Assembly: GCA_012295275.1 (NCBI GenBank)
Contig: CM022672.1
Span: 34,049,254-34,095,064 of the forward strand
Direction of reading: 5' to 3'
Length of the DNA stretch: 45,811 nucleotides
Source of the DNA: Chrysomallon squamiferum
Lineage: Eukaryota > Mollusca > Gastropoda > Neomphalida > Peltospiridae
In this document: piece after piece, positions 1 through 19,088 of the stretch
How the letters are laid out: the number at the start of each line of letters is the position of its first letter
How positions within the stretch are numbered: the stretch's first letter is position 1
The notes under the pieces: generated by a model
What the model saw: the letters and a program-made list of their open reading frames with translations, nothing else
Databases searched by the model: none
Told to the model about the DNA's origin: nothing
Position numbers and translations under genes: made by a program

Positions 1-394
1 ACAATAGATTTTTATTAGAAATGTTTACAGTGTGGAAATAATTACTCATACTTTCTAATTTTGAAACTGATTTATAATAAAATAATAAAAGTAATATGTT
101 TCTGACTGATCACAGATTCCATTGATGTAGAAAACAACTACAAAATGAAATAAAATGAAATAATTTAAAATAAAATAAATAAATAAATAAATAAATAGAC
201 GAAAAATAATACAAAATGAGATTAAATTATATTGTATATATGACTGGCGGTTCCAGAGAATTTCCTCTAAAAATAGTACAACTCAGGAAAAAAATAATAA
301 AACGAAATAAATTCATGGACTCATCTGGATATGAAGGTTATAATTACATTGCAATGTATTATTGTTAAGATATATTTTATCCTTTATTTTTTTA

Positions 395-543
<149 letters not shown>

Positions 544-679
544 TTAATTGAAGTCCTGGCTAATATCCATTCATTGATTGCATTAGTATAGTTTACAAAA
601 AAATAAAAAATAAAATATTTGACATTAGTATTCAACTGAGTCATGGAAGAACTCCAAACTAAAGACTGCTTGAAACATC

Positions 680-680
<1 letters not shown>

Positions 681-742
<62 letters not shown>
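681..742. repeat. (AAT)n microsatellite
   Basis: About 20 uninterrupted AAT units in the intron or 3' flank of the EGF gene. Confidence 0.9.
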
Positions 743-743
<1 letters not shown>

Positions 744-858
744 TAATTAAGAAATTAAAAAAATATCATAGATTAAAAGTTATTAGAGACCACAATATAC
801 AATAACAAATACATTTGCAGTGAATTCAAGTCTGACACGAATATTTTAAATTACTAAC

Positions 859-8111
<7,253 letters not shown>

Positions 8112-8311
8112 NNNNNNNNNNNNNNNNNNNNNNNNNNNNNNNNNNNNNNNNNNNNNNNNNNNNNNNNNNNNNNNNNNNNNNNNNNNNNNNNNNNNNNNNN
8201 NNNNNNNNNNNNNNNNNNNNNNNNNNNNNNNNNNNNNNNNNNNNNNNNNNNNNNNNNNNNNNNNNNNNNNNNNNNNNNNNNNNNNNNNNNNNNNNNNNNN
8301 NNNNNNNNNNN
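8112..8311. other. Assembly gap of 200 Ns
   Basis: Exactly 200 undetermined bases, a size typical of an arbitrary scaffold gap rather than a measured distance. It interrupts the lectin-like exon, so the true missing length is unknown. Confidence 0.98.
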
Positions 8312-9818
8312 TAATTATATGTGCAATTATTACAAGTGTTTTCCATGCAACATTTTCAAAATGAAGCATCACTGACAAATATGGATCCCCACTCAACAAA
8401 GCAAAAGAAAAAAACACCTAAAATTTGAAAATGACAGATCAGAACTGGAAAATAAAAATAAATAGAAATAAATCTGGGATAAAAATATCCATTTAAATGT
8501 GATATTGTGAATCAGGAGATAAAATGACATAATTTTATAAAGCGTGTTTTTTTCTGTGTTTAGTGATGCCGATATTTAAGCACTTTTAATGGATGTAATC
8601 CATTTTAAGAGATTATATTCTTTTTTATATATCTATACTCTTTTAACCTATATGTCATTTGATGATTTTTTAATTCTTGTTTAAATTATTTATTGTTGGG
8701 CACTTCCGCTCCATTACAGTGTATGATGTCTTTTACCAGCTTTTGGAACGATAAAACCTAATCATTATATTGATATATCGAAAACATTAGTAGCAGCTAC
8801 CATGGTGAACTGAACCAATGTCTATGGATTGGGTATTGTCGCATTCTTAGTGACAGAAGGAGCACACCATTCATTGTGCTGGGGATTGTAAATCAAGGTC
8901 CGTGGATTTCAGTTCAGGTCTTTGAAAAACAAAAGAAGATTAATATACCGTTCGGTTAAATTATGCTGTAGAAAATTTAATCGCAATATTTTTTTTAGAG
9001 CCACGGACTTATGCATTTTACATAGAAAAAAACATTTATATATGTGTGCCTGTGTGTGTGTAAGAAACAAATAGTGGTATGTACAATGGATAAAATATTC
9101 TAAGAATGATCAGCCAGAAGCATATGGAAGGTATTAATTGTCACAATTTGTTTTGGAAGTTGTAAAGAAAAGAAGCCATTAACTATGCAGAATGTCCTTA
9201 TTTTCATTCTATGGGTTAGTCTTGGTAATAAAGGAACTTTCAATGGCCAAGCAACACATCTAACAGACATAATTTAACAGATTATATATATATATAAGTT
9301 ACAATAAAAGAAGTTGATAATTACCATAAAGATATAATGATTTCAGCAAGATTCTCATGACACAGATGACATTATTAGTTGTATTATCAATACGGTTATG
9401 GTTTCTCCTAAACTTATTTCAAACATTTGTACAATAATTTGTGTGTGTTTTAAGTAATTATTTTAAATACCTTGATGATCAATCTTTATTAACAATAAAA
9501 TAATCCTAAGCTAATATTGTTTTATTTGTTTTCTATGTCATAATTAATGTAGAAATTATTTCTATATTTTGTTATTTTTCCAGTTCTGGATGTGTCTCAA
9601 GGTTAAAGCTTGCTAACAGCTAAAAAGCAAAACATAAAATAAAGCTAGCATACATTGAATATGGGTTGAGTAGGTTCACCATTACATAGACCCTGTGTAC
9701 AATTCAACATTTTTTTGTTTACAAACATATGAAACATGGTATGGACCATGTGAATAACAGTGTTATATATAGAGTAAATATGTTTGAGACCATTTGGTCA
9801 TTTTCAGTATATATATAT

Positions 9819-9862
<44 letters not shown>

Positions 9863-10129
9863 TATATATATATATATATAAATATACAGATGAACAAAAT
9901 GGCAGTATCTCAAAAATCTATCTACCTTTGAATTACCCTTAAAATTTCGTTCAAAACTCTCACTCTACACATACATACATACGTAGACACACACACACAC
10001 ACACAAATTAGCCCCCCCTCAAAACCGTCATAAATTAAAAATCAAAACAGAACTTGAGTTTGGTCTTGTTTGTAAACAAAAGTTTGGTATATTCAGGGCA
10101 TGAGTCTGTGATGCCCTGGCACAACTTAC
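8312..10129. other. Non-coding stretch where flotillin exon 4 would be expected
   Basis: I looked on the minus strand for the next flotillin exon (VKIQG...FLGK..AEI) and found none. The region holds an AT-rich stretch (8312-9780), TA and CA microsatellites (9767-9890) and a second CA run (9987-10005). Confidence 0.6.
9767..9890. repeat. Compound (TA)n(CA)n(TA)n microsatellite
   Basis: A short TA run, about 20 CA units (9820-9860), then a further TA run. Confidence 0.9.
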
Positions 10130-10220
10130 TTGTGCTATGCCTGTGACTGATACAGACACCCCATGTTTTGTGTAAACCTGGGGACTCTCAATAGTTAGAG
10201 TCATAGTGTTCAACGTCATT
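10130..10220 (-). CDS. FLOT1: Flotillin-1 exon 3
   Basis: 91 bp, acceptor GTGAAG, donor GTAAGT. It encodes the conserved MTLNTMTL...[11 protein letters not shown]...SVTGIAQ block. Continuation past the donor (SCARASQ) does not resemble flotillin, which supports splicing here. Confidence 0.85.
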
Positions 10221-12824
10221 CTTCACAAAAACAAAATAAATTAATTTAAAATAATAATAATTTAATTGAGAAATAAGAGAGAAAAAAAAATTGATTTAAT
10301 AAAATAATATATTGTTTGGCTTGTTAATTTAAGAGTAAATAATAAATATAATTAAAAAAAAACATTGTTTGGTTTATTAACTAAGATTAAATAAGAAATA
10401 ACTTGGCTTATAAACAACTGTATTTTCAAATAAAAAAAATTAAATTAAAAAACATTTGTCTTGCTTTATATTTTTTGAAAAGCTATTTGGCTTATTGAAG
10501 AATAATAACAAAACCACTAGGCTTATAAGTTACAAACAAATCTATTTTCAATAAAACAAATTAAAAAAATTTGAAGGAAAAAGAAAATTAATGGTTAAAT
10601 AACTGGTCTTATAAAAACATCTATTTCCATTAAACTATTATAATAAAAATAAATTAATTTAAAAAATAAATAAAATATAGGGTTATTAAATAAGAAATAA
10701 CTTATAAACAATTCTATTTAAATAATCAAATATGTTGTATTTTGGTATATGTGTTTATATCCACTATAATTTACAGAGCTGTCAATGTTTAAAATATTTC
10801 CAAATACACCACACACACACTGTGTGTGTGTGTTATGTATGTATGTATCATTGTATGTATGTATATATGTTAATCTTATGTCATGGAACATTTTATTTTC
10901 TACAGCACTTATAATCATTTGGTACTAGTTAAGTCTGTATGTTTGTTTCTAATTAATATACTGTTTATTATATACATATATATTTTTATTTCTATGTTTT
11001 TTTAATTATGTCTCTTGATAACAGCTAATCATTACAACGATAATGAACTAATTATTAACTAAAATGTGTTCACCTCGTTAGTGTTAACCTGTGTGCTTAC
11101 ATCTCACTTGTATAACGAATGTATTATTAATGTTAATTAATGTTCTTACCTTTGAAGCCGTTGAATACCTGGCCAAACGAAAACACGCCCCCCAGGTATA
11201 AAAACCGACTGACCATGACAACACCCTGAAAAACAATAGATGGTAATGAACAGCTGGAGTCTAGTGATTAAAACAGTGGCTAACACTGTGTCAGCTATTT
11301 TATATTTATTTCATACACACACAGAGAAGATTTAAAATAATAATAATAATTAAAAAAATAATATAAAATAAACAAACAATGATGGCTGTTTATTTCCTAT
11401 TCCAAATTTTTTTTAAAAAGAAAGGCTTTGGTAATATCATTTATACAGTTAATTGCTGCTTGTTAATCAGCATCTTTGTTTTATATAAAAAATACCAGAA
11501 CATTTCTATCAATTTTCTAAAAAGAATTTTGGAAAACAACATGATTATAAACACTTGAATTAACCCCACCGGAGGTAAAAATTACATACAACTCGTTTGC
11601 TTTGTGCCATGGTTTGATAATTTATTTATTTATAACACAAGGTATGATAACTGTTTTGTGGACATTTCATTTCATGTCATTGTTTTCCATGTAAAATACA
11701 CAGGGCCCCTTACATGGGTTCTATTTTCACTAGGAATGAATGCTACTTAGAATTAACTTAAGTTACTTTGTTTCATTATGAAATATTACCGAGTATTTTC
11801 TGTTTCTGACATTCTGTATAGAGTATGGAAATGAACCATGATTTTTATTTATCTTTCCCCACATTTATTATTAAAATTATTTTTGTTGCTGTGTGGCTGT
11901 TCTTTTTGTCATGATTATAAATATAGAAAAACATTAAGAGTTTACTTCAAAGGAAACGTTTTCATATATATTCGTTTAATTATTCATCTGATTTATTTTA
12001 TTATGAGTTTTGCAATATTTTATATAACATCACATGCTGCCATTGATAAAGTTATAGTGTAATGATCATAATGCAATGGTGCTTTAATAAAATGAGTGGA
12101 AAAAAAGAAAGCAAACCGCACAATCCCAACAATATTTATATAAACAGTTTTATATTTCTAAATTGTAATTTCTATTAAAATTTAAATTCTATTTAATACC
12201 TTTGTTAGATCAATACCATTAGCATCTAATTTGTAACTATGTTATACATTGTAGAACAACATCAATACATCAAAGTAATAAATATTTATTATTGCGCAAT
12301 ATTAAATTATAACTGGAGTTGGTACATTTCGCAATATGTCAAATGTATTACGCAAAAATTATAAACATACCGATTGAAAAAAAAAATTATGATAATAACT
12401 TGTATTATTAACTAAATACCACCCTGAAAAACATGTAAATATATGATCGAAATTTTTAATAAGGTTTTTTTTTTTTTTTTTAACATGAACTGATGAAATG
12501 TAAATAAACATTTCTTAAATATCTTTCGACGTATTTTATTTTTTTCATTGTGAATGCTGTCTTAAAATATGCAGGGAATAACGATTATTTAGTAAATAAA
12601 GCGATGAAAATAAAAATGTAATTATTGCATTCACAACAAAACCACTGTGTTTGACATTACCAGGCGTATCTAATTGATCGCGAGGCTGATACAATTCAAG
12701 GCCATTCATCGTTACGAACCGAGAAACGAAATCGGCCATTAATATCCACAACCGTACGTGCATAAAATGTATACAGACCTGACACGACCATTACTTCATT
12801 CGGTCCACACGTTTCAAAGCCCAT
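10130..12824 (-). CDS. FLOT1: Flotillin-1, first three coding exons
   Basis: Three minus-strand exons join in frame into 71 codons that match the flotillin-1 N terminus: [16 protein letters not shown], then [15 protein letters not shown], then [19 protein letters not shown] and SVTGIAQ. Lengths are 46, 76 and 91 bp, with junctions in phases 1 and 2, and the last exon ends in phase 0. Flotillin-1 is a membrane-raft scaffold on the cytoplasmic face of the plasma membrane and endosomes. The visible part is the start of the SPFH/PHB domain, including the Cys-Gly-Pro-Asn-Glu motif. Normal flotillins are about 430 residues, so more than 80 percent is missing. The next exons are not between here and the N gap at 8112. 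Either they lie in unassembled sequence, or the scaffold join is wrong, or this is a truncated copy. The splice sites and reading frame look intact, so I favour a genuine gene cut by the assembly. Confidence 0.85.
10221..11149. other. Flotillin-1 intron 2
   Basis: AT-rich intron with repeated motifs of the type AATAAGAAATAACTTGGCTTATAA at roughly 100-bp intervals between 10310 and 10700 (degenerate tandem repeats), and a short CA/TG stretch near 10808-10832. Confidence 0.5.
11150..11225 (-). CDS. FLOT1: Flotillin-1 exon 2
   Basis: 76 bp between acceptor TTTTTCAG and donor GTAAGA. It encodes [20 protein letters not shown] then QRLQR. The phase-1 entry and phase-2 exit agree with exons 1 and 3. 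A different frame gives an apparent [10 protein letters not shown] signal-like peptide, which is spurious. Confidence 0.85.
11226..12778. other. Flotillin-1 intron 1
   Basis: 1.55-kb AT-rich intron. A homopolymer T tract lies near 12464-12481. No other exon was recognised. The largest open frames (for example 11838-12062, plus) are hydrophobic AT-rich shadows. Confidence 0.55.
12779..12824 (-). CDS. FLOT1: Flotillin-1 exon 1 (start codon)
   Basis: The ATG lies at 12824-12822. It encodes [15 protein letters not shown] plus one base, then donor GTCTGT. The start is fixed by alignment with the conserved flotillin-1 N terminus (FxTCGPNEAMVVSG). Confidence 0.85.
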
Positions 12825-13035
12825 TTTGGCTTCTTTTTTTAAACGAAATAAGAAATACTCTCGTTATCAAACCATGTAAATATTAGGCCGGTCCTTGTCC
12901 GCAGCATTCCGCGCTCTCTGATTGGATAAGGAAGTCAGAATCGGGAAAAGATTATGTACGTTGAGTTGTGTCCCTTGATTTGTCCCAGATTATTGTTTGG
13001 CTGCAATGCAAAGAATGTTTTCAAGGCAACAGTTA
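12825..13035 (-). promoter_or_regulatory. Putative flotillin-1 promoter and 5' UTR region
   Basis: Upstream of the ATG the sequence is clearly richer in GC and CpG than its surroundings (for example CATTCCGCGCTCTCTGATTGG on the plus strand). An inverted CCAAT box (ATTGG at 12921-12925; CCAAT on the gene strand) lies about 100 bp upstream of the start codon. No TATA box at a fitting distance was seen, which fits a housekeeping gene. Confidence 0.4.
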
Positions 13036-13099
13036 CCTTGGCCTTGTCTCTCATCAAATGGGGAAGGATTATTTCATTTTATTATGACATAGGTATTAA

Positions 13100-13275
13100 A
13101 AAAAGATCGATACTAATAATAACAAATAAATAAATAAATAAATAAATAAATGAAATAAAATAATAATAATAATAAAAATAATAAAAATAAAAATAATAAT
13201 AATAATATTAATAATAATAATAATAATAATATATATATATATATATTAATTTATTATATATAAAAAATTATATAT
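13100..13275. repeat. AT-rich simple-sequence block
   Basis: AAAT, AAT and TA units in succession. Confidence 0.8.
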
Positions 13276-13730
13276 ATATTACAAAATTGTTATTATAATT
13301 TAATGCACAACTGTAGAACAATAAATAATAACACAATATTATTATGAAATAAAATTAAGATAAATTTAATTTACTGAAATACATAAGAAATTTTAAAATG
13401 TTACTATTTCTACATTTAATGCAAAAATAATGCATCAAAATGAAAATGTTATAAACAACATGAAATTTATTTCATTTGATGAACTGTTATAAGCAACAAT
13501 AAATCTATTTCATTATTAATTTTCTCTTTATAATTTCAGCACTTTTCTCAGTAACATACTGCAAGAAAACACTTCAGATATAACAGTAATAAAATAATTA
13601 AAACCTTTCAGTTGAAACAGACTGCCTCCAGTTATTTAGTCCACATAATGACAATAGGAATTATTATTCTCAGTTCTCGTATAGTCATAGACAAATCCTC
13701 TGTCTGAAAATTCCTGAAATTTGTAGGGTA

Positions 13731-13867
13731 TAACTGGTTACTGTCTAAAGATATCACTTTTATCCTGCGAAGGTTAAAATGGCCCGATGCAGTGAGCCTC
13801 TGCTAGCTGTATCGAGCTATTTGACCTGAGCAGGTTAAAACTGATATCTTCAGACAGTAACCAGTTA
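13731..13867. mobile_element. Near-perfect palindrome, candidate MITE flanked by TA
   Basis: The first 38 bases (TAACTGGTTACTGTCTAAAG...) and last 38 (...CTTCAGACAGTAACCAGTTA) are reverse complements with about three mismatches. Pairing continues inwards (GGTTAAAATGGCCCGATGCAG against CTGTATCGAGCTATTTGACC) to a loop of about 14 bases. If the element is ACTGG...CCAGT, it is flanked by TA on both sides, as expected for Tc1/mariner-type insertions. No coding capacity; a fold-back MITE is the best reading. Confidence 0.6.
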
Positions 13868-13974
13868 TTTCTTTATTATTATTTTCATAACATTTTTATT
13901 TTTTTATTTTTTTATTGTTTATATTTTTTTGTGTGAAAATAATACGATATGGAAAAACATCCAACAAGACCAAA

Positions 13975-14515
13975 GACGAAACAAGTGACATCTTGAATAG
14001 CTTGGTGACATACTGAATATTGGTTTAAAAGTGGTTTTAATTTTTAGTTTACATGAAATTAATAACAATTATCCATTATGCACTAAATAAAAAAAAATAA
14101 AAAAATATAATAAAGATGAAAATACTTCAACAAATGAAGATATTCTAACAAAAAAGAGGGCTCAAAAGAATATAATTGATATCTTGGTGACCTATTCGAA
14201 CTGCAGTTAAAAACTGATTGTAATTTTTAGTTGACTGATATAATAATAATAATAACAGTATCATATTAAGCATATTAATATTGCACTGGTGCTAACAACT
14301 ATTTTATAGAAGATAAAAGAACCCCCCACCCCACAACATAGAGCTTACGCATTGAAACCTTCACTTGATTCATCTGTCGAGTTTTGGAATAGAAAATAAA
14401 AAAATTAAAATTTTTATAATAAAAAGATTAAAATAAAGTGAAAGGTGGCGTGAAAGGTCATCTTTGATAGTTTGGTGACATACTGGAATACAGGCCAAAA
14501 ACTGATATTTATGTG
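13975..14515. repeat. Three degenerate copies of a spaced repeat
   Basis: The core GACATCTTGAATAGCTTGGTGACATACTG is followed by TTTTTAGTT-type sequence. Copies lie near 13985, 14185 and 14455, joined by AT-rich spacers of variable length. Function unknown. Confidence 0.5.
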
Positions 14516-14849
14516 CCAGCCGCACATGAGGAAAATGCAAATTCACTGATAGAAATAAAAGCTTAAAATGTTGGCTTTCATTTAAAAGATCCAACGTGTA
14601 GCGGAAATGAAAGTTTGTGCCCAACTAAAGAAACAGGAAAATCTTAAATGGGGAAATGCCCCCCCCCTCCAAAAAAAAGCAACAAAAAAAAAAATTAAAA
14701 AAATAAAATAAAATAGAAGTGACATATAACAATCCCATATAACAGTAATTGGTGTTGGTACAATTGGCAGATCAGGATTAACTGTGTGGATGCAATGACA
14801 GAAATGTCCCATTTCTTTCTGGTACAGTGCTCATTTTTTCCGAGAGCCA

Positions 14850-15485
14850 TGGGAATGAAAACAACCAGTGGAAAAGAAAATGCCATTTTTCCAAAGAAGA
14901 TTTCAAAGAAGAAACAAGCAGCACTGTCAGCTGCTGAAGACGTTTGATCAGTTCCGTCGAAGAAGCTCGTCTGTTAATTGAAGCAAAGACGAGAGCCGGA
15001 AAAGAATGAAGCAAGTTCAGAGGTGGCTCTCCTTCGAGAACATTAGTTCCGATGAAGAGACGAAAAAGATGATGGCCCTGCCCTTGAAAAAAAAAGACGT
15101 CGTAAATAGTGCCACCGAGAAATTTAAAAATGAAGAGAGATGAACTGAACAGATCTTGTTGTTTCTGTTGGAAGAAAATAGAAACGAACAAGCTAAACCA
15201 TTTTGACGCAGTATTACGAGGTGGGGACCTCAGTGTTCCAAGCATTGTGCGAACGACAGTGCGGAGAAACTGTTCAAATCCGCACATCGAATGTTCCAGG
15301 CAGAACAAGACAAGAAAACGGCTTTCGAATTAGTTCAGGAACTTCTGGATCACTTGAACCATTACCTGAGTCCTCACCACTCTCTTGGAACAGGACAGAA
15401 AACCCAAGTTCCTGTACAGCCTGATGACAAAAAAAAAAAAAAAAAAAAAAAAAATTGGTGGGAGAAGAAATCAAGACTGACATTA
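14850..15485 (+). pseudogene. Decayed coding sequence with A-tract, possible processed pseudogene
   Basis: On the plus strand the translation is protein-like but broken by stops and frameshifts. Readable blocks include GMKTTSGKENAIFPKK, then SDEETKKMMALPLKKKDVVN, then EKLFKSAHRMFQAEQDKKT and FELVQELLDHLNHYL. It is highly charged, and GC content is above its surroundings. A run of about 27 A follows at 15428-15454. If this is a poly-A tail, the copy is a retroposed mRNA. However, one frame continues after the tract as GEEIKTDIIKLDKSKTS, so the A-run may instead be an expanded Lys codon run. The parent gene is not recognised. The long antisense open frame (14778-15308) is a shadow. Confidence 0.45.
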
Positions 15486-15499
15486 TAAAATTAGACAAA

Positions 15500-16750
15500 T
15501 CAAAGACCTCCTGACCGGAAGTTGTGAACAGAAGTGTACCACTCCCAGTTTACTGCAAAGCCAACTTCTGCTTCTTGAATAGCAAGACTATAATTTCAGC
15601 AGAAAAAATAATTTTGGTTTGACACGTTTTGATTTTTGTTTTTTTTGTTTTTTACTGAACAGGATAGGAATGTAAAACAAACTGTTCATGCAATAAACTG
15701 AAATTATATAAACTTAAATAAAAACAAAACAATCACTGCAGTTCTCAGTTTCATCAGTAACATGCTTTTAATTAGATAATATTTCTTTCATTACTGTTTA
15801 TATGAAATAGCTGAAATATATATTTTGTTGATATTCTTATCATTATTATCAGTCTATCATAAATGCAGATGCAGAACTGTAACATTTGAATCCGTATCAC
15901 AAGGAATAATAAATATAAATAACTGAAATAGGACTGATAGGAATGTCATTTTTAAGCTGTTGTTAAAAGGTTTTTACAGCAATTATCAAGGTGATGCAAA
16001 TAGCTGTGTATGTGGAAATGCAAGATCACTTCACATGTATTATCTTTTCTCATGTAAATTATGCACACAATAATGGGATAAAAATAATTTTGGTAATCAA
16101 GATGTTTGTGTTTAGGGTGGCTTTATGACACCTTCCCTGGCACAGAGTTCACTCCCTTTAATCCTGTTACTCTCAAACCACATCATTTTTAATCTGTAAT
16201 GCAGGTACAGTCAAATATATAATCAACAATATTCTGTGACTTTCTTGCTTTTGGTGAAATGGTGAATAGCTCGTACCTGCAGTTTCTTCACCTGTTCTTA
16301 GTACTGCAGTATATACCCTTTTTATTTATTTATTTTTTTTTTTTCAAAATGAATTTATTATTGTAATATGCATCTTTAAAATGAGTTATTCTGTTTAATC
16401 TATGTTTCAAAGGCCTACATACGAGTCTAAAATCTTAAACAAATCTTTGAAGGATTTAAATCGAAACAGATGAAAATATATGAAATTCTGTCTGTATCGG
16501 TGAGCTCAGAGTCAGGTTAATGTGACTAATTTGATACCACAAAAGTATTGGACTGATCTAAAATATCTGCTTATTTACTTTATATGTTCCTTTTCACACC
16601 CAATTCACCGTAATGAAATCTACAGTAAAAGTTTATACTTTTGTTAAGGGATAACCAAAACCTAATATAAAAAAAAAAAAAAAAAATTCTAACAAAAATA
16701 TGACTCAGTATTTTGTAGTAGTTAGAATATACAACAAATCCAGTATGATT
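15500..16750. other. Intergenic, nothing recognised
   Basis: AT-rich, mixed complexity. Homopolymer T at 16328-16344 and A at 16669-16686. I found no exon or gene on either strand. Confidence 0.5.
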
Positions 16751-16754
16751 ATAC

Positions 16755-17065
16755 TTGATATTGCTGGAATAGATATCACATGCTAGGGATATTCTGATTT
16801 GATGCTGCAATACAGACTATATAACTGGACATAGCACTTGAGTAGATACCAGTATGCTTAATACTTAAAGTATACACACACCCGCAAAGTCTGAATATAC
16901 TTAATACTGCTGCAATGGACATATCCTTGAAGTAGATACTTCATTCATTGAGTAGATGCTATTCAACTGGAGTAGACACCAAATGCTTGGAGTAGAGATC
17001 ATATAATAGCATTATTCTTATTTGATATTGCAATGCAGATCATATGATTGGACACTACTATATTA
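16755..17065. repeat. Degenerate tandem repeat of about 50-60 bp
   Basis: Motifs such as TTGATATTGCTGGAATAGAT, ACATGCT(A/T)GG and GAGTAGATAC recur about six times with substitutions and length changes. An old minisatellite. Confidence 0.4.
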
Positions 17066-17209
17066 TTTGATTACAAGTGGTGAGAACATCAGTGCAATTG
17101 GAAGCAGAACTCATTTTGTTACTAAAACAATGGGCAGAAAATCATGGATGTCGAAAACCATAAATAAATTACATTAACATTTCAAAGACGGTTCACCTAC
17201 ACTATGAAA

Positions 17210-17248
<39 letters not shown>

Positions 17249-17426
17249 TATATATAAATAACAAAATAAAATAAAATAATAATAATAAAGTAAAAGAAAA
17301 AAAAAAAAGAAAAAAAAGTAGAAAATAATTTAAAAAAAAAAAAAAAATCAAGAGAGAAGTTCGAGATGCGGCCATAGTATCAAGTTGTTTATTACAACAT
17401 TTGTGAGAATATTGGGGAACCCTACC

Positions 17427-17474
17427 TATGAAACCAGGCGTACGTTCAGGAAATCTGGAGAATACATCAGTCAT
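17427..17474 (-). CDS. Possible first coding exon, unidentified
   Basis: Minus strand: ATG at 17474, coding MTDVFSRFPERTPGFI and then a good donor context (CATAG|GTAGGG). The upstream 70 bp is CpG-richer than its surroundings. The TPGFIG block loosely resembles N-terminal PGY/FxG motifs of ciliary microtubule-associated proteins, but it is too short to assign. No second exon was found. Confidence 0.2.
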
Positions 17475-17989
17475 CTTCGTTTCGTCGTTTCGATCTTACT
17501 CCAGTGTGCAAATACACTCACGAGATACACGATATACTGCAGTAGGTAAAAAAAAAAAAAATAATAATAATAATAAAAAAAAAGATTGAAAATTAGCATG
17601 TCAAAGTTAGAGATGATTCTAACAAACAACATACCAGGTTTTAAACAGTAGCAAGCGAATTTGAATATTTGAGATAATTTATAACTAATTTACTTTCATC
17701 TAGATTAATAAAGAACAAACTAAAAAAAATAAAATAAAACAATTTTTATTTATTTATTTATTTATTTATAATAATAATAATAATAACAATAATAACAATA
17801 ATAATAATAATAATAATAATAATATCACATATAGCCAAAAATTAATTCATCAATAAAAAAAACAACATACATGCATACTAACAAAATCGATTTATTAAAA
17901 AAACAAAACTGCTGAAAATACAATTTCCACTAACTTGCCTGGCTCAGAATACCTCACCTTCTTTCACTTTTTTTCGATTTTGATTTTCT

Positions 17990-18199
17990 TTACATCTTCC
18001 TCGATTCTTTTTTTCCAGAAAAAAGAAATACTGCCTCATCCAAACTTTCAAAAGCATTCATTTCTATGAATGTGTCCTCCGATTTCATCTTAAAATGCAC
18101 TCGCACTTGGACGCTAAAATATTTGATGACGTGTATCAGTGAGTCATTCTGATTGGCTGAATGAATAAAATCTTCGTCAAGCGAGAAAACAAAGGTCAC
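17990..18199 (-). CDS. Unidentified 69-codon ORF in a CpG-richer island
   Basis: MTFVFSLDEDFIHSANQND at the start, SEDTFIEMNAF in the middle. The ORF and its upstream 18130-18260 (with CTGATTGGCTG, an inverted CCAAT box, at about 18147-18157, and several CpGs) are less AT-rich than the flanks. No homology recognised. It could be a first exon, a promoter region or chance. Confidence 0.2.
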   Translation of the reverse strand: MTFVFSLDEDFIHSANQNDSLIHVIKYFSVQVRVHFKMKSEDTFIEMNAFESLDEAVFLFSGKKESRKM

Positions 18200-18445
18200 T
18201 GAACGGCGAGGAAGTGATGGCGCGACGAATAGCAGACGATGTCATAACCGCGCCAAAACAAAAGTACGACCTGAAAAAATGTAGTACAGAGAACACTGAT
18301 AGCAAATGCTCACTCTTTTTTTCAGTTGTAAAAATGCATTTAAAAAACAACCAAATAAACCCAGACTGATAATGATGATGATAATAATAATAATAACAAC
18401 AACAACAACAACAACAATAAATAAATAATAATATATGTAAAAATA

Positions 18446-18485
<40 letters not shown>

Positions 18486-19022
18486 TCTCAATGAATTTGT
18501 ATAATTATCTTTATAAATATATATGATCTTTTTGTTTATCTGTTATTATTTTTAATCTGTTGCATTAAAATGTATTTTGTCCATCTCTGTTGTCTTTAGC
18601 GTTTCTATTTTATTCAGCCATCATTTTTTGTTTTCTCATTTTTTTCTTTTCTTTTATTTATTTACTTATAATTTAATCACCATAGAATGTTTCTAGGACA
18701 GCATGAAGTGGTCAAGTATTTTGATTAAATGATATAAAATGGATTTTGTATTCGGCTGTTTTACAAATGTTGAACTATTTGACTTACGAGGACAAAAATC
18801 ATTAGGTATTTCCACAGGATTTGTTATTTAGGAATGAAGTTCGTTTAATTAAATAATTGGAAAACATATTTGTTATTTTAGAGATTTTATTCTGATGTCA
18901 GAAACTTGATATTACTCATAAACTGATATGAATTCTTATTTTTCTTTTTGTTATTATCTTCATGTCACATTCAGTTAATCAATTTAAAGATAACTGAGAA
19001 GTAAAGGAAAGATAATTATATA

Positions 19023-19088
<66 letters not shown>

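Noticed and set aside
8740-8960. tRNA-derived SINE
   Set aside because: More balanced composition and a weak B-box-like GTTCAGGTC, but no convincing A box, tail or second copy in the window.
11150-11225. Signal-peptide exon [15 protein letters not shown] for the lectin-EGF gene
   Set aside because: Another frame of the same exon matches flotillin-1 and joins exons 1 and 3 in phase, so the signal-peptide reading is spurious.
14778-15308. 176-codon minus-strand ORF
   Set aside because: It is antisense to the protein-like plus-strand blocks of the pseudogene, which have charged, coding-like composition and end in an A-tract. The minus frame is Phe/Ser-rich, as expected for a shadow.
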